Source: JABAAE01 sp905480545 (GTDB lineage: Bacteria > Planctomycetota > Planctomycetia > Pirellulales > Pirellulaceae). Taken from it: DNA of 64,000 nucleotides. Under the pieces are notes generated by a model. The model was not told where the DNA came from, made no database searches, and saw only the letters and a list, made by a program, of their open reading frames with translations. Of the stretch, positions 38,301 to 46,872 are shown one piece after another. Position numbers and translations under genes: made by a program. Position 1 is the first letter of the stretch; the number at the start of each line of letters is the position of its first letter. The stretch is taken from contig CALSOR010000015.1 of assembly GCA_943788025.1 (NCBI GenBank), positions 124,001 through 188,000 on the forward strand, given 5' to 3'.

Positions 38301-40801
38301 CGCGTCGACTTCAAGCGACTCTGAATGTCATCGACTTTGACCGCATCATCCAGCTCTTTAAGCTTTTCGATGATATCACGGACCTTTTCAATCATCAGAT
38401 CGGCAGCAAAGTAGCTGTTGATTTCGTTTACCGAATCGAAATTGCTGATGCGGGTTTTAATTCCGCCCAAAATTCTATCGGCTGCACTCATCAACGCGGC
38501 TGCACGCTTGTTTCGCGACTCGATCAGGGCGATCTTGCGGGTATCAAACGCTTGGTAAACTTCTTCGCGTTTTTCAGCCAGCTGAACGATGAACTCGTCG
38601 AATTCGGCAAAACGCCCTTCGAGTTCCTCAATCTGGACCATCATTTTGGTCAAGTATTCGTCGCAGCGTTCGGGCGTATCGCAAACATCGAGGTAGTTGA
38701 CGATCGCTTGACTGAGCAATTTGAGCTGAGAATTGAACTCCGCAGCGCCTTCCACTGAAAGCAATTCTGTGATTTTCTTTTTCAGCGAGGCGCGGGCTTG
38801 ATTCAGCTGGGAATAGATTGCCGAAATGTTGTCAATGATACGCGTTCGCTGCGTCGCGTCGTCGATTTTAAGGTTGCTGACGATGTCGATCAGCATTTCA
38901 AGTTCGGCTGAACTTGCCGAGACTTTTTCCTCCAGCTCTTTTGCTTCGGTGACTTTTTCCAGGCCATCGATAAACGTTCGTTGCTCGACGACGCGTTGTT
39001 CATACGGGGCGAGGGAGTCTTCGCGGAGTAGAAATTCAACACATCGTTGAGAAATCCGTGACGAGTTTTCCTCGACATTATCTTCCAGCTCTTCGACCGC
39101 AGCGACATCAATATACTTCAGCTCACGAAGGGAAATGACCTCTCCGCGAACTGCTCGCAAATCTCCGAGTGAAGCCACAAAATCATCGATGTGCCGGTAA
39201 AGTCGGCTAGCCGCGCTAGTAATTGCCTCGCTGGCATTTTTGGATGTTGTCTCGAATTGCGATTTGGTATTTCGGCGCACTCGAACAACTTTGTCAAACT
39301 CGTCGACCGCCGCAGTCGCAGCCGATTTTATTTCATCAAGTGTTTCAGCAAGATTGAATGTCTCCTGATTCCCGATCCAGAAATAGGAATCAAGCACATC
39401 GGATGTTTTCTTGACAAGATCGACGTAAAGATTTGCGTATGAATCATCTTTTTCGATCAGGCCGATGATCTCATTGCACTCGGACATGCCCCGAACGACG
39501 TCTTTGTTACCAATCTTGAAAAGGTAATTGTCTTTTTGTGTTGCGGTTTCAAAGTCCTGCCCGACGAAAGGCGTTTGCCAAATTTGCATCGCATGATGCT
39601 TTTGCGGATTGCCGTCGGATTTAAAGAACGCCAGGTGGCCGTCATCAAATAGCGAGTATCCATTGCAAACGATCGGGGTATCGACTCGCTGCTCAATCAT
39701 GTTGTACGGCAGCATTACGTAATCGCCATTATCGTGATTGTAAAACACGAACAGGTAATCTTCGCCGTTTGGCGATGCGATTCGTTTTTCAAAAACCAGA
39801 TCCTGCAGATCGTTTTCGAAGATTTTCCATTCACCGGTTTGCAGATAGTAACCGTTAGAGAAGATCAGACCGTGGTCTTCAGGTAGAATGACACACGAAT
39901 TCTCAATCGTATCCAAACGTGTGACAGATTGAGTCTTTTCGTTGAAAACGAGATACCGAAACTGCTCTTCTTTGAACGGTCGGATTTTCATCAAGATAAT
40001 GTTGCCCAGTACGGCGTAGAAGATTTCCGCATCGTCAAGCGTCTGGTCTGCATCCTCCACCGGCTCGGCGTAAATGCCCGAACCACTCGATGTATTATCC
40101 TCAATCTTGACAGTCAGATCACCGCCAACGGTTTCTACGAAGACACGATCTTCAATTGAGATGTGTGGGTGTTCGCCTCCGCGGTGTAGATCACGATGGG
40201 TTCGTACCCATTGGAAATCATGTTGCGGCGGGTAAACCACTTCGTGGTCACTGCGATTATCGAGGTAAGTGAGCTGGTTTCCGTTTTGAAGAAACTTAAA
40301 CGCCTTGATATCCCGCACCGATTTACCCACGCGGTAAACCATATAGACGTGCGGACTGACCACGTGGAACTTGGCAAATTGTGTGGTCTTGTAGTACTTG
40401 TAAAGCTGCTTGAAGTCATGGACGAGCTTGTCCTGCTCCAGCATTTCCAGGTTTTCCTCGTGGAAGGTGTGCTCTGCGAAACGCTGGATGGCAAAAACGT
40501 CTTCCATCGCCGTTTCGGTTTTCAAGCCCATGTGGACGTTGTAGCCAAATACGAATTTGTCCCCGACCGGTACCATGTCACGCGGGACGCAGTTGTGAGC
40601 GGTTGTGATTCTTGCGGTTTCGATCAGTTTGGTTTCGATCGAACCGAAGACATCACGACGAATGTTATTCAGCTTTCCCATTCGGGAGCGAAGTTCATCC
40701 GCATGGCCTCGCAATCGATTGCGAATGATTTCGTACGTTGAGCGTTCGAGTTGCGGCTCGTTTGTTTCCGCGTTTATTTGTTCTTCTGTTTCGTCAGCCA
40801 T
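35315..40801 (-). CDS. Large AAA 'DNA repair' ATPase with coiled coils (DUF3686-type)
   Basis: 1828-aa protein. The N-terminal ~500 residues match the DUF3686-type region found in large proteins annotated as DNA repair ATPases (RNRLRGHADELRSRMGKLN, VFGSIETKLIETARI, GDKFVFGYNV). A long coiled coil follows (about 500-870), then a helical part and one AAA module: Walker A LLISPPGYGKTTLMEYIA (Lys about 1285), Walker B NVMIYLDDIQHC (about 1345) and AVVMAGNPYTESGDKF as a sensor-1-like segment. The tail is acidic and disordered. Literature names imply DNA repair but no nuclease or DNA-binding motif is visible, so function is open. It lies downstream of flotillin and YqiJ-like genes on the same strand, the arrangement I recall from other bacteria. 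A hairpin precedes it. Confidence 0.88.
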   Translation of the reverse strand: MADETEEQINAETNEPQLERSTYEIIRNRLRGHADELRSRMGKLNNIRRDVFGSIETKLIETARITTAHNCVPRDMVPVGDKFVFGYNVHMGLKTETAMEDVFAIQRFAEHTFHEENLEMLEQDKLVHDFKQLYKYYKTTQFAKFHVVSPHVYMVYRVGKSVRDIKAFKFLQNGNQLTYLDNRSDHEVVYPPQHDFQWVRTHRDLHRGGEHPHISIEDRVFVETVGGDLTVKIEDNTSSGSGIYAEPVEDADQTLDDAEIFYAVLGNIILMKIRPFKEEQFRYLVFNEKTQSVTRLDTIENSCVILPEDHGLIFSNGYYLQTGEWKIFENDLQDLVFEKRIASPNGEDYLFVFYNHDNGDYVMLPYNMIEQRVDTPIVCNGYSLFDDGHLAFFKSDGNPQKHHAMQIWQTPFVGQDFETATQKDNYLFKIGNKDVVRGMSECNEIIGLIEKDDSYANLYVDLVKKTSDVLDSYFWIGNQETFNLAETLDEIKSAATAAVDEFDKVVRVRRNTKSQFETTSKNASEAITSAASRLYRHIDDFVASLGDLRAVRGEVISLRELKYIDVAAVEELEDNVEENSSRISQRCVEFLLREDSLAPYEQRVVEQRTFIDGLEKVTEAKELEEKVSASSAELEMLIDIVSNLKIDDATQRTRIIDNISAIYSQLNQARASLKKKITELLSVEGAAEFNSQLKLLSQAIVNYLDVCDTPERCDEYLTKMMVQIEELEGRFAEFDEFIVQLAEKREEVYQAFDTRKIALIESRNKRAAALMSAADRILGGIKTRISNFDSVNEINSYFAADLMIEKVRDIIEKLKELDDAVKVDDIQSRLKSTREDAVRQLKDKHELFVDGENIIKFGKHKFSVNVQALDLTTVIKDGDLYFHLTGTNFMEPVTHQELLATKHVWDQDIVSENNDVYRGEYLAYQLLKSIEADLPEKATELLTMDEPKLVAFVQKFMAPRYSEGYVKGVQDHDAAILLRGLLDLKTNIGLLRYHIDARALATLFWFDLRAKNKKLHDALLSKIRAHGAIGNVFEVIDGRGAYVAQLTALIQEFADGTDLFDSALASQAANYLYDQVSTSGHFSIASHSAKIVTEFTAQLKRRNYGDEFEKLVSAIKSSKLEQFELVRNWVGSYLDQFGNEGDQHFQNEAAVSILNPQKSELLSGDPSREVEGLLGNHPVAQEKKYQLNYNDFRLRLEKYEDEIVPAYNSYIHLKKEIVDATREELRLEEFKPRVLTSFVRNKLIDEVYLPIVGDNLAKQIGVVGENKRTDLMGLLLLISPPGYGKTTLMEYIANRLGITFMKINGPAIGHQVTSLDPNEAPNASAREEVEKLNLSLEMGDNVMIYLDDIQHCNPEFLQKFISLCDGSRRIEGVYKGKTRTYDLRGRKVAVVMAGNPYTESGDKFQIPDMLSNRADTYNLGDVIGETAAAFELSYIENCLTSNPTLGVLHSRSRNDIYAIVKMAGDDEPQGEALEGSYSVEEINELVTVMKKLLIVRDVLLKVNQQYIASAAQSDDYRTEPPFKLQGSYRDMNKIAEKIVPIMNDEELDTLIFSHFENQAQTLTTGAEANLLKFRELLGKLDDDQEVRWNNIKRTFKRNILLGSAGSGDDKFSQVIAQLTVFTEGLAEIKNTLDTGVVALGGGKKSKEPTFMEKIVSENVGGAVQHLAEFNQTLSSIKDSLESVTSLESLNQIASNSDVMKRASEASIAESKAIKLGKKPYKINVVNRIPTAFLDVISAQFTILQSWVEPMAKMQTLEAGQFRRAVEATFERYEELVERVKAIDNSKAKAKPDAETADEDANIDGTVEDGTIEQPSSDGIIFDPPEPNQ

Positions 40802-41022
40802 TGGACTTTTCGTTCGCAGGATTGTTTTCGAATCGTTTGAATCGGGAAGGAATGCGTTTCGTTAAAAGCATGTGAACTTGAGAGGCTTGAAACGAAACGT
40901 TCCTCTTGGGCTGTTGATCTTGTATTTCAGGGCCGATGGACGATGCAGTGTTAACCCAACCAGCGTGCGTGTGATTTTTATCGCACAGCTGGTGTATGAA
41001 TTAACGGGCCCCAAAATCAAGT

Positions 41023-41055
41023 CCGGTTCAAGCGGCGATTTGCGGCTTGAACCGG
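41023..41055 (-). terminator. Hairpin just after the flotillin gene
   Basis: CCGGTTCAAGC (41023-41033) and GCTTGAACCGG (41045-41055) form a perfect 11-bp stem, 13 bases past the flotillin stop on the reverse strand. The following reverse-strand bases are ACTTGATTTTGG, a weak T tract. It may terminate or attenuate read-through into the ATPase gene 220 bases on. Confidence 0.6.
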
Positions 41056-41068
41056 CAAAGACTGCGAC

Positions 41069-43180
41069 TTACTTTTTCATGATGCCGTCAAGGAAGCGAC
41101 TACCTTTTTCGGTAGCGACCCCCAATTTCGTTGCATTGCTTAACAAATTTTGCAACTGGCCGATCACACCCGGATCGTCAGCTTGACTAATCATGTTGCC
41201 AAGCAATCCGGCGATCGAAAGATTCTTAACATCGTCGGAACTAACACCGAACATGTCAATGAACTCAGAGAGTTGCGACTTGAAGTACTCAGGGTTTCCG
41301 TTGAAGAACGTTTCCTTCACATCGCCTAGGACTTCGCTGTTGTCGACGAGTCGGTCAACCTGTTTACCAGCCGTGATCGATCCGACCAAGGTTTTGAAGA
41401 ACTGGTTGTCACCGCCGACGATATCAATGTTGGCGGACTTGAGTGCCTCGCCGATCATCGACGCTTGAGCTTCGGCGATCTCTTTTTGAACGCCGATTGC
41501 AGCCAGTTCGATATCCTTGTCTTTTTCCAACTGGATTTTGAATTCTTCGTGTTCGCGTCCAACGCCATCGAATAGCTTCATTGCTTCTGCCTTTTGGGTG
41601 ATACCCTTTGCGTCGGCTGAGAATTTCAATTCCATGACCGTTGCTTCGGCTGTCCCTGATTTCTCGGTGGCAACAGCAAGTGCTTCCTGTCCCTTGGCTT
41701 CGGCCTCGTGTTTCTTTTGTGAAACAGTGGCTTGGGCAAGTCCCACTTTTTGGAGCGCGGTGGCTTTGGCTTCATCACCACGAGCTTCGGCTTCTGCTTT
41801 GCTTTGCATGACTTCTGCTTCGGCAAGTCCGGTCGATGCAAAGTCCACTCGGTTTGCGTCGGCCAACATCTTCTTCGCGTCGGCTTCTTTCTCAGACGCA
41901 GCGCGTTCGGCTTCCGCTTTTATGACCACGGTTTCCGCCTGCTTGGTTGCCGACTGCTTTTCAGCTTCGGCAGATTGGACTTCTTTGACCAAGTTCTGTT
42001 CGGCTTCTTCGCTTGCTTTGGTAACCGCAACCTGTTTGGAACGATCTGCTGCCGCGAATTCCTGTGTGTCTTTGATTTTTTCTTCTTCTTCGACGACCGC
42101 TCGTTCAACCATGACTCGTTCGCGAATCACTTCCTGGATGTTTTTCTTCTCGACTTCGATCGCTTTTTCTTTATCGATGTCGGCAAGAGATACGACTCGC
42201 TCTCGTTCGGTGACTTCTAGCAAACGATCCTTTTCAACTCGTTCGGTTTCGACCTTATCGGTACGGTCTTTGCTTTTGGCGGCGACGATTACGGTTCGCT
42301 GCTTGTTCTCATCGGCAACCATGATTTCTTCCTCAGCCGAAATCTTCGCAGTTTCGCTGCGTTGACGCTCTTGTTGCGAAACGATTTCTGCTTCGGCTCG
42401 TTGACGCGATTTGATTTCACTAATTTCGCGTTGTTGCTTCTCTTCCGCTTCTTTTTGTTGCTTTTCCAGTTCCAAGATTGCTTCGCGTGCTTCAACATCC
42501 TGTTTGGTGATCGTTTTTTCTTTTTCGCGGCGAATGTAGTTTGCCTGGATCTGTTCTTCTGATGTCAGGTCGGTAATCTTTTTGATACCTTCTGCATCGA
42601 GAACGTTGTTCGGATCAAGGAGTTCAAGGTTGGTTTGCTCAAGATAGTCGATCGAGCAATCATCCAGCGTGTATCCGTTCAAGTCATTGCCGATAACCTT
42701 GACGATTTGCTCACGAAATTCTTCACGCGAATTATAGAGCTCTACAAAGTCGAATTGCTTACCAACGGTTTTTAGTGCCTCTGAAAACTTTGGTTCGAAA
42801 AGTTCGCGAAGAGCTTCTTGATCAGACGCCCGTTTGCTTCCGAGGATCTGCGCGACGTGCATGACCATCTCGAGCGTTTTATTGACCCGGACAAAGAACG
42901 CAACCTTGATATCCGCTCGCATGTTATCTTTGCAGATCAAGCCGTCCTGCTGAGTCCGGTCAATCTCGATGCGTTTGACTGAGATATCCATCGTTTCAAA
43001 ACGATGGAAGATGGGAAGGACAAAGATGCCGTTGAAGTCAACTTTAACGCCGCCGTAGCCTGTTCGGATGATTGCGGTGCTTTGCTCGACCTTTTTGTAG
43101 AAAAGGTTGAACATCAGCCCAATGCCGACGATCATTAAAAAAAAGATCCCGAGACCGACGCCCCAATAGAAAATTTCCAT
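41069..43180 (-). CDS. yqiK: Flotillin (SPFH/band 7) family protein, YqiK-like
   Basis: 703-aa membrane scaffold. One N-terminal helix (YWGVGLGIFFLMIVGIGLMFNL, about 5-27) is followed by the SPFH domain (VEQSTAIIRTGYGGVKVDFNG, LPIFHRFETMDISVKRIEI, DNMRADIKVAFFVRVN), then a long Glu/Ala/Lys-rich flotillin coiled coil with many EAE and AEAE repeats (about 215-560) and a C-terminal oligomerisation region. Length matches YqiK (about 550) with a longer coil. Flotillins organise membrane microdomains. Located between the YqiJ-like gene and the AAA ATPase; probably one unit. Confidence 0.92.
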   Translation of the reverse strand: MEIFYWGVGLGIFFLMIVGIGLMFNLFYKKVEQSTAIIRTGYGGVKVDFNGIFVLPIFHRFETMDISVKRIEIDRTQQDGLICKDNMRADIKVAFFVRVNKTLEMVMHVAQILGSKRASDQEALRELFEPKFSEALKTVGKQFDFVELYNSREEFREQIVKVIGNDLNGYTLDDCSIDYLEQTNLELLDPNNVLDAEGIKKITDLTSEEQIQANYIRREKEKTITKQDVEAREAILELEKQQKEAEEKQQREISEIKSRQRAEAEIVSQQERQRSETAKISAEEEIMVADENKQRTVIVAAKSKDRTDKVETERVEKDRLLEVTERERVVSLADIDKEKAIEVEKKNIQEVIRERVMVERAVVEEEEKIKDTQEFAAADRSKQVAVTKASEEAEQNLVKEVQSAEAEKQSATKQAETVVIKAEAERAASEKEADAKKMLADANRVDFASTGLAEAEVMQSKAEAEARGDEAKATALQKVGLAQATVSQKKHEAEAKGQEALAVATEKSGTAEATVMELKFSADAKGITQKAEAMKLFDGVGREHEEFKIQLEKDKDIELAAIGVQKEIAEAQASMIGEALKSANIDIVGGDNQFFKTLVGSITAGKQVDRLVDNSEVLGDVKETFFNGNPEYFKSQLSEFIDMFGVSSDDVKNLSIAGLLGNMISQADDPGVIGQLQNLLSNATKLGVATEKGSRFLDGIMKK

Positions 43181-43376
43181 ATTTTAATTCCTCGTTGTTG
43201 ACGAAATTTATGTGAAAATATGCGCTAAAATCAACTTGTTCAGCTTCTTTACTGCATATTTACAGACAGTTTCCTTAAGTCTAATCAGAAAGATCGGGGC
43301 AATCCCGAGAATCGCTTGGGATTTCCGAATTGTCACAGGTTAGCAACGGCGAAAGGTCGACGCGATTACCGTTTCT

Positions 43377-44027
43377 TCAATTTCCAGTCTCGGCTTTGCT
43401 CGCCGGACGGATTTCAAAATAGCATTCTTCCGGCACATAGGTTTCAAGTCGGACGAGATCGCCTTTGTGAAATCGAAACGCTGATGGATTCCGCACTTGG
43501 ACAACCAGTGGTGACTCACCCGTTTGGATTTCTGCTTGTCCGAACTTATTGGTCACCGAACTGGTCGTAACAATGCACTCATCCCCAGCGTATTGAGCCA
43601 GGTTTTTCTGTGGCACAACGGCACGGCGAAACAAATAAGCAAACGGTTGGATTGCAATTTTTGTGATCGCGAGCGCCCCCAGAATCGTCGGCAAAATTCC
43701 AAGTGCAACCAATGTCCATGATTTATCAGGATTCCAGTGTTGATTGAGCAGCGTCGCGAAAATCCAAAGGATGAACGAAAAGAGAGTCATCACGACCATG
43801 AACGGTACTTCATGAAAATGAAAAAATCGGAGGAAGCCTGAAAACATGCCGACGCTACCGACATCTCCAAAATCGCCTTTTAGGTCTGCATCTAAATCCA
43901 CATCGAAGTCAAAAAAATCGAGACCGAGAAATCCAGTAATGACCATCAGCCAGTAAAGGACACACGCAACTAGCATAAACGTAAAAGGAGCGTTGACTGA
44001 CTGGAACCACTCGATGACGGTCGCCAT
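43377..44027 (-). CDS. yqiJ: YqiJ-like membrane protein with OB-fold (NfeD-related)
   Basis: 216 aa. Three hydrophobic segments (FTFMLVACVLYWLMVITGF, MVVMTLFSFILWIFATLL, LVALGILPTILGALAITKI), an acidic loop DFDVDLDADLKGDFGD, and a C-terminal soluble domain of about 75 residues (AQYAGDECIVTTS, GQAEIQTGESPLVVQVRN, GDLVRLETYVPEECYFEI) that looks like the OB-fold of YqiJ/NfeD partners. Such proteins pair with flotillins in bacteria and the flotillin gene follows at once. First gene of the reverse module. Start ATG 44027. Confidence 0.85.
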   Translation of the reverse strand: MATVIEWFQSVNAPFTFMLVACVLYWLMVITGFLGLDFFDFDVDLDADLKGDFGDVGSVGMFSGFLRFFHFHEVPFMVVMTLFSFILWIFATLLNQHWNPDKSWTLVALGILPTILGALAITKIAIQPFAYLFRRAVVPQKNLAQYAGDECIVTTSSVTNKFGQAEIQTGESPLVVQVRNPSAFRFHKGDLVRLETYVPEECYFEIRPASKAETGN

Positions 44028-44133
44028 GCATTTTTCCTTTGGTGAATGGGGTGTGTTGATTAATGCTGTGATATTCGCTGACGACAGTCATTTATTGCAG
44101 AAAATCCAGCTTACCAAAAATATTATGCGTAAT

Positions 44134-45128
44134 CTAATCCTTGAAATAGGGTGCTTCAACTCCTGGATTTGTCGCACGTAATTTGATTTTCTGAAGTTCG
44201 CCAATCCAAACGTTGTTGGTTTCATGTGCAGTGACAACAAGTGATTTACCAGTTGGGACGCTGCAATAACCCTCTAATTCGGTATGTGGGCAAAGAGTTA
44301 AAGGGGGGAATTGCTCGTGTCGCCAAAAGTATCCCAACCGCGATTGGGCTGAATGTTTTTGAGAAGTCCAGAAAGGCTCAGATGCATGGCTTGCAGACGC
44401 CAGCGGCGACCCGGTGTGACTCGGTGTGACCCGGAGTGTCGTGTTGAACACTATTGGTTCTTCCCGATTCTGCATTCCAATCCAGGTTCTGATTGAATGG
44501 ACCAAAATTAAATTTTGCGAAAATCGTTCCCTTGGCGGAAGTTATGTTGGCATCACTTAGTCTCGATGGGGCATACACTCGCATTTCGTTTCCTTTGTCT
44601 CCGTAGTCCGATCACGCAACAAATCGTTGCCCATTTGCCGCAACCAATAATGGGCGGCAGCCGTTGATGATTTGGTTATCAATTGTGAGTGCCTATGGCA
44701 TTGTCCAAGTTTCAGTCCTGCCAACCTCATTCCCAGTCCAATAAATAAATTTTTGCTTTCTGGCTGACGTTATCGCCGCTAAAAACATTGTTTTTGTCAA
44801 TGTGTTTTATTCCGATCGGGTGAGTTGATTTCTGTTTGCCATTTTGGTTCAACAGTAATGCTCGCCCAGTTGGCGTCATCTTCAATTTATATTCTTTGAT
44901 GACTTCGACTCGCGGAGTTGCACCGTACTTGTAGAAGTAGAGTTTGTTGTTGATCAGCGCGACGCCTTGACCGGCTCCGATATCCGGAACCGTGTAAGAC
45001 TTGGCGTTGCTCGGAATCGCATGGCATTTCAAGTCTGAATCTGGGGCTTGAGCCAGCAGTAAATTGCGCTGAAGAATTGCTAAGGCAAGTGAAGCAAATG
45101 AGATGGACTGGGATGAAAACGAAATCAT
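44134..45128 (-). pseudogene. Degraded gene for a secreted protein
   Basis: Three reverse-strand pieces read as parts of one former gene. Piece one (45128-44727) has a signal-like N-terminus and VPDIGAGQGVALINNKLYFY. Piece two, in another frame, reads QIINGCRPLLVAANGQRFVA, then a TGA (44614-44612), then SDYGDKGNEMRVYAPSRLSD and on to NLDWNAESGRT. Piece three (ending 44134) reads CSVPTGKSLVVTAHETNNVW and ends VEAPYFKD. The segments have protein-like, propeller-type texture but at least two frame changes and one internal stop separate them. I do not recognise the exact family. Alternatively piece one alone may still be expressed as a 133-aa secreted protein. Confidence 0.5.
44408..44437. repeat. 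10-bp direct repeat, three copies
   Basis: GACCCGGTGT, GACTCGGTGT and GACCCGGAGT stand head to tail inside the degraded gene, where the reading frame is lost. Small expansions of this kind could have caused or followed the decay. Confidence 0.6.
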
Positions 45129-45209
45129 TTGAAATGGAATATCCTCGCAAACGTTTACGCGTCTTCTTGTTGTAACGACTCCTTGGATGTGATTTCAAAT
45201 CTCGGTGGA

Positions 45210-45764
45210 TTAGAAGTCTGTTGGCTGCAATCGGTGCATCGCGACTTTTAGTATTGCAACGCAACTGGGGGCGTGAAAGATGTCGCCGTCCATGACCATG
45301 CGAAGTGCTTGGTCAAATGGGAGCTTGATGCATTCGATTTGTTCGGTCCCTTCCGGGGCTGTATCGGTAAATGAAAGATCGCTGGCAACGAAAAGTCGTG
45401 TGGGTGATTCGATAATCGTCGTGAACGGATCGATGGTTCCAAGATCCTGCCATATGTTGGCGACGATCCCCAGTTCTTCCTTCAGCTCACGCTTCGCGGT
45501 CCATTGCTCGGACTCACCCTGTTCGATACCACCACTGACAACTTCGATCGACTCCTTGCCAATCGCATAATGAAATTCGTTGGTCAGATAGACAAAGTCA
45601 TCAACATCCATTGCCAGAACTGAAACCCCGGGCTTCATGAAGACCTTAACATGTGTGCCATCGTGCCCGTCGGGACGAACCACATCATCTTTGGTTACCG
45701 AGATATAAGGGTCCGAATAAATGCGATCGGTATTGCGAATCTTCCACGGCCCATGATCTCTCAT
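45210..45764 (-). CDS. NUDIX hydrolase (ADP-ribose pyrophosphatase-like)
   Basis: 184-aa cytoplasmic hydrolase. The Nudix box is complete: GGIEQGESEQWTAKRELKEE followed by LGI fits Gx5Ex7REUxEExGU with all catalytic Glu. The preceding YLTNEFHYAIGKESIEVVSG matches the ADP-ribose/nucleoside-diphosphate-sugar hydrolase subgroup, and SPTRLFVASDLSF follows. Substrate inferred only to subgroup. ATG 45764 (MRDHGPW) has GAGGAAG upstream; an upstream in-frame start at 45812 is less likely. Intact, although its neighbours on both sides are broken. Divergent from the TlpA-like gene. Confidence 0.9.
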   Translation of the reverse strand: MRDHGPWKIRNTDRIYSDPYISVTKDDVVRPDGHDGTHVKVFMKPGVSVLAMDVDDFVYLTNEFHYAIGKESIEVVSGGIEQGESEQWTAKRELKEELGIVANIWQDLGTIDPFTTIIESPTRLFVASDLSFTDTAPEGTEQIECIKLPFDQALRMVMDGDIFHAPSCVAILKVAMHRLQPTDF

Positions 45765-45950
45765 TTTCAAGTCTTCCTCTAAATCAAGATTCGATATTGT
45801 AAACGGTGCCAAACTTCATCGTTAGTGATCAGCATATTTTGATGAACAACTCGTCCCTCCCAGGCACCTATCATAGGACAAGTGACCTTAATTGGAGACG
45901 CCGGTCGTGTTACATTTTCAAAGAGTAAATTTGGTAATTGGGAAATCATT

Positions 45951-46710
45951 ATGAAGATGCAAAAATGGCGTGCTTTTGACGCGGCTGTATTAATGCTATT
46001 TGGCGTCGCGCTGATGGCTGGATGCGGCGATGGAGTTGAAAGTGGAATTGATGGTGAGAAAATCGCGAAAGCCGTGAACGAAAAGACGGACGAAGCAGAA
46101 GCCGGTGATAAAAACATAGCAGTCGAAAATGGCCGGTCTGACGAAACTAGGTCTGTTAAAAGACTGGTCTCCAGACTCCCTTTTGGTGACGTTGATCCGG
46201 CGACGGCAAAAACGGGAATCGAACCGGGCAAAAAAGTCTTTGCCGTAAAAGGCGTCGACGCGAACGGCAAAAAGTTTGGGCTAGGCGATTACGCTGGCAA
46301 AGTCATCTTGCTTGATACGTGGGCGTCCTGGTGAGGCAGTTGCGTGGATGGAATTCCACACGAGCGGTCGCTCGTTGAAAAATATAAAGGCCGTCCCTTC
46401 GCCATGATCGGTATCAATTTTGGCGAAGATGGCGGCAATGTCGCAGCCATGGAGAAAAAATTCGGAGTCACTTGGCGATCGTTTTCGAATCTCGATGACG
46501 CATTACCGCCGGATTTGGTTGACGATTTGGATCTTCAAGCCGCTGGTTACATGATGCTGATCGATTCGAAAGGAATCATTCGGTACAAGGGAAGCGAGCT
46601 GGCATTTGCCTTCAAAACTGGACACCGAATTAGAGGCGTTGGTGCAAGAGGCCGAAACGGCTGCAAAACCAACTGAGTCAAATAAAACGGATGGAAAGAA
46701 GGAAGAGTAA
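45951..46710 (+). pseudogene. TlpA/thioredoxin-like lipoprotein with TGA at CxxC Cys and a 3' frameshift
   Basis: The reading frame starts at ATG 45951 (GGGAA upstream), has a lipoprotein signal ending LMAGC, then KVILLDTWASW, where thioredoxins have WCxxC. The next codon is TGA (46332-46334, codon 128) followed by GSC and IPHERSLVEKYKGRPFAMIG, a typical planctomycete TlpA continuation. So the stop sits exactly at the first redox Cys (expected CGSC). Hairpins lie 9 and 25 bases downstream. A second lesion follows: the A4 run at 46614-46617 shifts the frame, and with one A fewer the natural end LDTELEALVQEAETAA is restored with stop at 46710 (252 aa). Readings: decayed gene, sequence errors, or a selenoprotein (UGSC) with an error at the A run. 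Confidence 0.7.
46360..46375 (+). other. SECIS-like hairpin downstream of the in-frame TGA
   Basis: ACGAGC (46360-46365), loop GGTC, GCTCGT (46370-46375); the loop begins 31 bases after the TGA. Bacterial SECIS elements place a G-containing apical loop roughly 16-37 bases after UGA, and GGU loops are typical. A second stem, GTGGA/TCCAC with loop TGGAAT, fills 46344-46359. The hairpin also encodes HERSLV, conserved in this protein family, so it may be chance. Confidence 0.3.
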
Positions 46711-46776
46711 TCCGAGTTTGGTGTTCGGGGCAGAATCTTGAACGCTTCAACTACGGTATTGAATTGAATATAATGG

Positions 46777-46823
46777 GCGAACTCGAATCTTGAATGATCA
46801 AGAATATTTGGTTCGCTCATTTT
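46777..46823 (+). terminator. Probable terminator after the TlpA-like gene
   Basis: Outer stem GCGAAC (46777-46782) with GTTCGC (46811-46816) and inner stem TCTTGA (46788-46793) with TCAAGA (46798-46803), followed by TCATTTT. A TATAAT lies just upstream (46769-46774), so it might instead be a leader hairpin of the next gene. Confidence 0.5.
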
Positions 46824-46872
46824 AGTTTGAGCGTTCTCTTTTTCCCCGCCAACATACCCCAGAAAAACAAGC

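Noticed and set aside
41517..42365. Forward 282-codon Ser/Ala-rich frame
   Set aside because: Shadow of the flotillin coiled coil on the reverse strand; no start signal or domain.
44612..44614. Second in-frame TGA (reverse strand) as a selenocysteine codon
   Set aside because: The surrounding QRFVA/SDYGDK sequence does not call for Cys there and the gene is broken by frame changes, so decay is the simpler reading.
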